Origin: CAADGU01 sp964581605
Lineage (GTDB): Bacteria > Chloroflexota > Anaerolineae > Promineifilales > Promineifilaceae
Length of the DNA stretch: 17,923 nucleotides
Direction: 5' to 3'
Assembly: GCA_964581605.1 (NCBI GenBank)
Contig: CAZOPF010000113.1
Coordinates: forward strand, 1 to 17,923
A program made the translations under genes and the position numbers. Numbering within the stretch: position 1 is the stretch's first letter; every line of letters starts with the position of its first letter. Positions 14,088 to 17,923 of the stretch are shown here, piece by piece. The notes under the pieces are model-generated. The model made no database searches. It saw nothing but the letters and a program-made list of their open reading frames with translations, and was not told the DNA's origin.

Positions 14088-15649
14088 GTTGGCATCGGGC
14101 GGGAACGGAGCAGCCGGACTAATTCGCGTATTTCTGTGCCACCTAGCAGGGTATGCAGCAGCAGGTATACGGCCGTGCCAAACAATCCTACCACCCCTAA
14201 ATAGAGTAACTGTGCCAGCACATTGCGTGCGCCAGAGAGGTTGGTGGTAATGGCCGGCAGCGGCAGTAACAATCCAATCGCCAAAATAACCAACGCCATA
14301 CCGCCAGTTGCCAGCAGCGCACGCCCACCTGTGGCCGCCAATTCACGCTCGCCCAGATAGCCCAATTCGCGCCGGTTCAGATAGTAAAGAAGCCCGGCCA
14401 GAAAAGTAAACGCGATGGTGCTGGCCAGGGCCAGCCCCACAACCCCCCAGGTTGTGACCAACAAATAAGCAAACAACATATTCACGACCAACCAACCCAG
14501 GTAAGCAAACATAGGGGTACGGGTGTTGTGCCGGGCATAAAACAGCCGGGCTACAATTTCGTTGGATGCCTCGCTGACCACGCGCACACTGAAAACCAGC
14601 AGGACGGCAAAGACGATACTCACGGCTTCTGGTGCAAATAGCAGCCCTAGCACTGGCCGCCCAAACAAGAGCATAAGCGCGGCCGCCGGGATCGTCAAAA
14701 ACCAGATGAGGCGTAGCGCGTTAACGGCCGTGCCCTTTAACCCTTCGATGTCGCCCCCGTTATACAACTCGGCCAGGGTGGGGAAGACAACAATGGCCAC
14801 GGCCGTGCCCAGCAGCGTTTCCGGGAACTGCATAAACGCATACCCATAAAAGTAGCCAGATGTGCTGCCTTCCGGCAGAGCCGAGGCCAGGCGGATGATG
14901 TACAAATCTGCCAGTTGGATGACCCCCAATGTCACAATGCGTGGCCCCATCAGGCGGATAATCTCGCGCACACCGGCCATATGCACCGCCAGAGATGGCC
15001 GATAAGTAATCTTGTATTTGAACAGAGCCGGAAATTGGATGAGGATGTGCAATATGCCGCCTAACACGGTGCCCCAGGCCAGCCCCATGATCCCCATGGA
15101 AGGTACTAAAAAGAGCAGGCCAAAGATGTAGCCGATGTCCAGGGCGATGGGGGCTAAGGCTGGCAAAGCGAAATGCTGATGGGCGTTCAGGATACTGCTG
15201 AGGACGCCGCTCACACCAAAGAGGGTGGTTTGGATGAGGATGACGCGCATGAGCATGGCCGTCAACTGCTGCTGCTCTGGCGAAAAATCTGGCACTAATA
15301 ATGTGCTGGCAATCCAGGGGGCCAGGGCTGCGCCAACCAGGCAGATGCCACCCAAAATGAGCAGAACCAATGTCAGGATAGTGTTGGCCAGCCGTGCGGC
15401 GTCGCGTTCACTCTCTTTGGTGAGATATTGAGAGTAGACGGGGATAAAAGCGGCCGCCAACGCCCCGCCGGCGATGAGAGTAAAAAAGAGTTCTGGTAAC
15501 TGGTTAGCGGCCGTAAAAGCATCATAGGCCGGTGTGGTGCCAAACGTGTCGGCGACTAAAAACAGCCGTACCAGCCCTGTCAATTTGCCTAGCCCAAAGA
15601 AAAGTACAACGATCAGCGAAGAGGTCAATAAATGCCGGGCACGGTTCAT
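14084..15649 (-). CDS. murJ: Lipid II flippase MurJ
   Basis: This 521-residue membrane protein of the MOP superfamily has about 14 hydrophobic segments. It would flip lipid-linked peptidoglycan precursor to the outer face of the membrane. Typical MurJ text includes GKLTGLVRLFLVADTFG with FTAANQLPELFF near the N-terminus, AAFIPVYSQYL, SSILNAHQHFALPALAP, and PRIVTLGVIQLADLYI around the second half. The frame extends to 15721, but those 24 residues translate the terminator hairpin of the upstream gene, so ATG 15649 is the start. No Shine-Dalgarno is visible; a -10-like box lies only 9 bases upstream, so the mRNA may be nearly leaderless. The stop overlaps the start of the SEDS-PBP fusion that would use its product. 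Confidence 0.93.
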   Translation of the reverse strand: MNRARHLLTSSLIVVLFFGLGKLTGLVRLFLVADTFGTTPAYDAFTAANQLPELFFTLIAGGALAAAFIPVYSQYLTKESERDAARLANTILTLVLLILGGICLVGAALAPWIASTLLVPDFSPEQQQLTAMLMRVILIQTTLFGVSGVLSSILNAHQHFALPALAPIALDIGYIFGLLFLVPSMGIMGLAWGTVLGGILHILIQFPALFKYKITYRPSLAVHMAGVREIIRLMGPRIVTLGVIQLADLYIIRLASALPEGSTSGYFYGYAFMQFPETLLGTAVAIVVFPTLAELYNGGDIEGLKGTAVNALRLIWFLTIPAAALMLLFGRPVLGLLFAPEAVSIVFAVLLVFSVRVVSEASNEIVARLFYARHNTRTPMFAYLGWLVVNMLFAYLLVTTWGVVGLALASTIAFTFLAGLLYYLNRRELGYLGERELAATGGRALLATGGMALVILAIGLLLPLPAITTNLSGARNVLAQLLYLGVVGLFGTAVYLLLHTLLGGTEIRELVRLLRSRPMPT

Positions 15650-15657
15650 AGGGGCGG

Positions 15658-15685
15658 ATTGTACTGTATTGACTTTGGCCAGCAA
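15658..15685 (-). promoter_or_regulatory. Possible murJ promoter just after the upstream terminator
   Basis: On the minus strand TTGCTG (15685-15680) and TACAAT (15663-15658) are separated by 16 bases. The -10 is 5 of 6, the -35 only 3 of 6. Transcription would begin almost at the murJ ATG. Confidence 0.3.
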
Positions 15686-15713
15686 AAAGGGACGGCCGAA
15701 AAACGGCCGTCCC
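15681..15713 (-). terminator. Intrinsic terminator of the secreted-protein gene, built from ACGGCCGT
   Basis: On the minus strand GGGACGGCCG (15713-15704), a TTTTT loop and CGGCCGTCCC (15698-15689) form a perfect 10-bp GC-rich stem followed by TTTTT (15688-15684). It lies 71 bases after the stop at 15784 and before murJ, separating the two units. The arms hold one exact ACGGCCGT (15703-15710) and one near copy. Confidence 0.88.
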
Positions 15714-15737
15714 TCATGCAAAAATCAGGATACTAAA

Positions 15738-15777
15738 TCATCGGGCAATCGAGTAATTACCCAATGACCCCATACCT
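15738..15777. repeat. Octamer-phased repeat between secreted-protein gene and terminator
   Basis: Five octamers (for example TAATTACC at 15754 and CAATGACC at 15762) share the 8-bp period. AATTACCCAATGACCCCAT at 15755-15773 matches 2273-2291 with one difference. Unlike the other tracts it lies beyond a stop codon, not before a start. Confidence 0.65.
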
Positions 15778-15783
15778 GATACC

Positions 15784-17923
15784 TTACGGTTTCAAGATGA
15801 TGGGCAGGTAGATGTAGGTCATGGCTGGCGGCGGCACAACGGCCGTCGTGGTCAACACTGCCTCATCCATCATGGTGGGATCACCCTGCGACATTGCCGT
15901 TACTGTCACATCATCCGTCTCACCATTCGTGGCATCAACCGGCACGTGGACTGTTACCATGACATCCGCACTACCTCCGGCCACCAACGACACACTCGTC
16001 TCATGCAAGTGTACCGTCCAGCCATTGGCACTCACGGCCGTCAGGTCAATCACATCATCCACATTACTCGTATTCGTCACACTCACCGTGTACGTCACCA
16101 TCTCCCCAGCATTGGCACTGGCCGCATCATCCGGCGACAGCACCACCCCATAGGTGGGCACCACCACCGTCAACGTCACCGGGACTTGCAACAGTGGCTC
16201 ATCCAGATCATTGCTGCTGATGCACAGGGTAGCGGTGTAGACGCCTGTGGGCAGCCCGGTGGAATCAAACTCCACTGCCACGTCGGAGGTGGTCATCACA
16301 GGTGTTGTTCCTGCTGTTGGCGACACGTTTAACCAGGGTACATCAGTGGGTGTATCACATGGCCCTTGCGGCGGTTCTGTATACACATAATCCACCGTGT
16401 CAATGCCGATGTAATTGGAATTTGCCCCGGAGGGGCCACCATCCGTCACAAAGTAACGGAATGCCAGCCGACCGGTGGTTGGCGTACCCACGCCCGATAA
16501 TGTCACGGTAAACAGTGTCCAGCTTTCGGGATACCCACCCGTTACCAGATTGGGGTTGATTTCCAATAGCAGATTGGTGAAGTCCCCCACACTGGTTGAT
16601 GTTGTGCCCACATTGGTACTGCTGCCGGCCGTGCTCATTCGCACTTCCAACCGATCCGGCCAGATGCTGCCAGCAGGTGTGCGGGTGTAGAATGTCAGTG
16701 TCGATCCGTCAGACAGGTTGATTTCTGGCGTTAATAACCAGTTGCTGATCGTGCCGGTGCCACTCGTATTATTGAAGTTCGCGCCAATGTAGGATGTGGG
16801 CGCGCCGCTCTGTGCCGGGAACACGGTGTCATTGCCCTGGAACCAACTCGTGCTGCCTAACGGCTCGCTGTTGTTGATGAGTGCCCAGCCTGCGCCAGGC
16901 AGCGTGGTAATGTCATCGAACCCTTCGGACAAGTTGCCCAGGACAAATCTTGAGCCACCGGCTGGCAGCAGTTGTCTGGGTGCGCTGCCAGCTATACCGG
17001 AGACACCCGTGTCACCAGCCCGATCTGTTTGGTTGGGTTGAGCCGGCGCTAATGTGCTGCCAGATGGCACGGCCGCCTGCGTTTCCGCAATGCTCCACAC
17101 CAGGTCACTGGGGTCGCCACCCAACAGCAGCGTGGGTGTTACCTGCCCCACATTGCTGATCTGGAAGGTACGGGTGTAGACGGTGTTCGTTGGCTGCTGC
17201 GAGGTGACATCCGGGTCGGTTTCAATGTCCGGCAGGTAGGTTTGCACCGTCACGGTGGCCGTGTCGGTAGCCGATGCCGTATTGCTGCCACCATCATCGG
17301 CCGTCCAGTCGGCTACGTTCACCGTCGTTTGGGTGATAGTTGTCGTTTCGGTGATGAAAGCCGATGCGCCCGGCGCCAGGGCATAGGGGATGTTGTTGAG
17401 AATTGTGCCCAGCTGATCGTCTACCAGGGTGTGTTGGGTCAATGTAATATCGCCACTGTTGGTCACGGTGTAGCAATAGGTCACCTCACCACCCTCTGGC
17501 CCCAAAATGATGGCATCTGTTGTGGCGCAGACAGATGGATCGGTACCTACCGTTTTGTCGAGTTCGATGCTGGCGTTAGCCGATTCAAGCACGGGCACAA
17601 TGCACCATTCGTTCAGCACACCGGTATCGCCACCAGCAGCGTCGCTGATGGTTAAGGTCCAGCTGCCGTTGATGTCCATGCCGTCATAGACCGACAGCAA
17701 GCTGGTGTTGGCCGGGTCGCCGCCCACCCGGTTGCCAAAGATGGCCGGAGCGTTGGCACATTGGCTTTCAATGTCGCCATCGGGACCTTCGTCATTGACG
17801 GTGACATCATAATCATTGCCGGAGCAGCCAAAACCGGAGGTTGTGCGGCCGGGGCGGTCTATGATGACTGCGTTGGTGGCGTTGTGGCTGAGGGTGAAGA
17901 TGAGGTCGCCGACCCAGGTGTGG
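15784..17923 (-). CDS. Secreted multidomain protein with P-domain, DUF11-like, choice-of-anchor-J-like and Ig-like domains (5' end outside window)
   Basis: The reading frame is open to the window edge, so the N-terminus (signal peptide and perhaps a subtilisin-like protease) is missing; 712 residues are visible. Residues 1-110 match a proprotein-convertase P-domain (HTWVGDLIFTLSHN, SGFGCSGNDYDV, NGSWTLTISDAAGGDTG, LNEWC). A DUF11-like repeat follows (about 115-227, VTYCYTVTNSGDITL). Next is a choice-of-anchor-J/cleaved-adhesin-like domain (about 333-530, SNWLLTPEINLSDG, IGIDTVDYVY). Then come an Ig/BACON-like domain (about 535-610, WLNVSPTAG) and a NEW3-like domain (about 612-700). The end is YIYLPIILKP, possibly a sorting tail. 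It would be exported and surface-bound or secreted. The low-coordinate end is certain (TAA at 15784, then a terminator). An internal GTG at 17727 is not the start, since it cuts the P-domain. Confidence 0.88.
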   Translation of the reverse strand, partial: HTWVGDLIFTLSHNATNAVIIDRPGRTTSGFGCSGNDYDVTVNDEGPDGDIESQCANAPAIFGNRVGGDPANTSLLSVYDGMDINGSWTLTISDAAGGDTGVLNEWCIVPVLESANASIELDKTVGTDPSVCATTDAIILGPEGGEVTYCYTVTNSGDITLTQHTLVDDQLGTILNNIPYALAPGASAFITETTTITQTTVNVADWTADDGGSNTASATDTATVTVQTYLPDIETDPDVTSQQPTNTVYTRTFQISNVGQVTPTLLLGGDPSDLVWSIAETQAAVPSGSTLAPAQPNQTDRAGDTGVSGIAGSAPRQLLPAGGSRFVLGNLSEGFDDITTLPGAGWALINNSEPLGSTSWFQGNDTVFPAQSGAPTSYIGANFNNTSGTGTISNWLLTPEINLSDGSTLTFYTRTPAGSIWPDRLEVRMSTAGSSTNVGTTSTSVGDFTNLLLEINPNLVTGGYPESWTLFTVTLSGVGTPTTGRLAFRYFVTDGGPSGANSNYIGIDTVDYVYTEPPQGPCDTPTDVPWLNVSPTAGTTPVMTTSDVAVEFDSTGLPTGVYTATLCISSNDLDEPLLQVPVTLTVVVPTYGVVLSPDDAASANAGEMVTYTVSVTNTSNVDDVIDLTAVSANGWTVHLHETSVSLVAGGSADVMVTVHVPVDATNGETDDVTVTAMSQGDPTMMDEAVLTTTAVVPPPAMTYIYLPIILKP

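Noticed and set aside
15650..15721. Extended MurJ N-terminus starting at 15721
   Set aside because: The added residues (HEGRPFFGRPF) are the translated terminator hairpin; MNRARHLL at 15649 is the normal MurJ start.

Overview
The window looks like a piece of an uncultured Chloroflexota genome, probably an Anaerolineae/Ardenticatenia-type filament from a metagenome assembly. This is an inference. It rests on a Ser/Thr kinase with a Thr/Pro-rich (TPT/TNT-type) extracellular linker, a large secreted multidomain protein ending in a YLPII-type tail, a SEDS-PBP fusion next to MurJ, and moderately high GC. One assembly gap of 100 N sits at 9244-9343. I saw no tRNA, rRNA, CRISPR array or intact mobile element.

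Layout. (a) 63-1216, plus strand: a beta-class DNA methyltransferase, followed by a 70-codon protein-like tail in the -1 frame after an A_AAA_AAG heptamer. (b) 1232-3285, plus: two oligopeptide/dipeptide ABC ATPases (DppD/DppF type) without permease or binding-protein genes beside them. (c) 3297-6744, minus: histidine phosphatase, then M20 dipeptidase, then flavin amine oxidase, in transcription order. (d) 6745-7371: no intact gene; it holds a decayed two-gene unit (a small ORF and a C39-peptidase-like gene) broken by hairpin-forming elements. (e) 7372-10365, minus: a transmembrane Ser/Thr kinase with an extracellular carbohydrate-binding-like domain, stop/start-coupled (ATGA) to a protein that may have an acetoacetate-decarboxylase-like fold. 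(f) 10566-11444, plus: a YhfC-family intramembrane metalloprotease. (g) 11445-15649, minus: MurJ coupled by ATGA to a SEDS (FtsW/RodA) glycosyltransferase fused to a PBP transpeptidase-like domain that has lost all three catalytic motifs. (h) 15784 to the window end, minus: a secreted protein with P-domain, DUF11-like, choice-of-anchor-J-like and Ig-like domains, followed by a clear intrinsic terminator.

Three genome-scale patterns stand out. The palindrome ACGGCCGT occurs about 41 times by hand count, where less than one is expected by chance. It lies inside genes, inside an 18-bp coding minisatellite and inside the terminator stem. Second, several intergenic regions consist of degenerate repeats with an exact 8-bp period. 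Three of these run up to an ATG (2296, 4655 and 10566) in a register ending ACT-ATG, and these starts lack an obvious Shine-Dalgarno. Third, the longest-ORF starts of five genes (at 2251, 4742, 6161, 10473 and 15721) are over-extended into repeats, a terminator or the gene upstream; the starts given here are corrected.

Working together: MurJ (lipid II flipping) and the SEDS-PBP fusion (glycan polymerisation) are a co-translated cell-wall pair. The kinase could report extracellular glycan or cell-wall state. The Dpp ATPases and the dipeptidase suggest peptide scavenging, but they lie on opposite strands and are not an operon.
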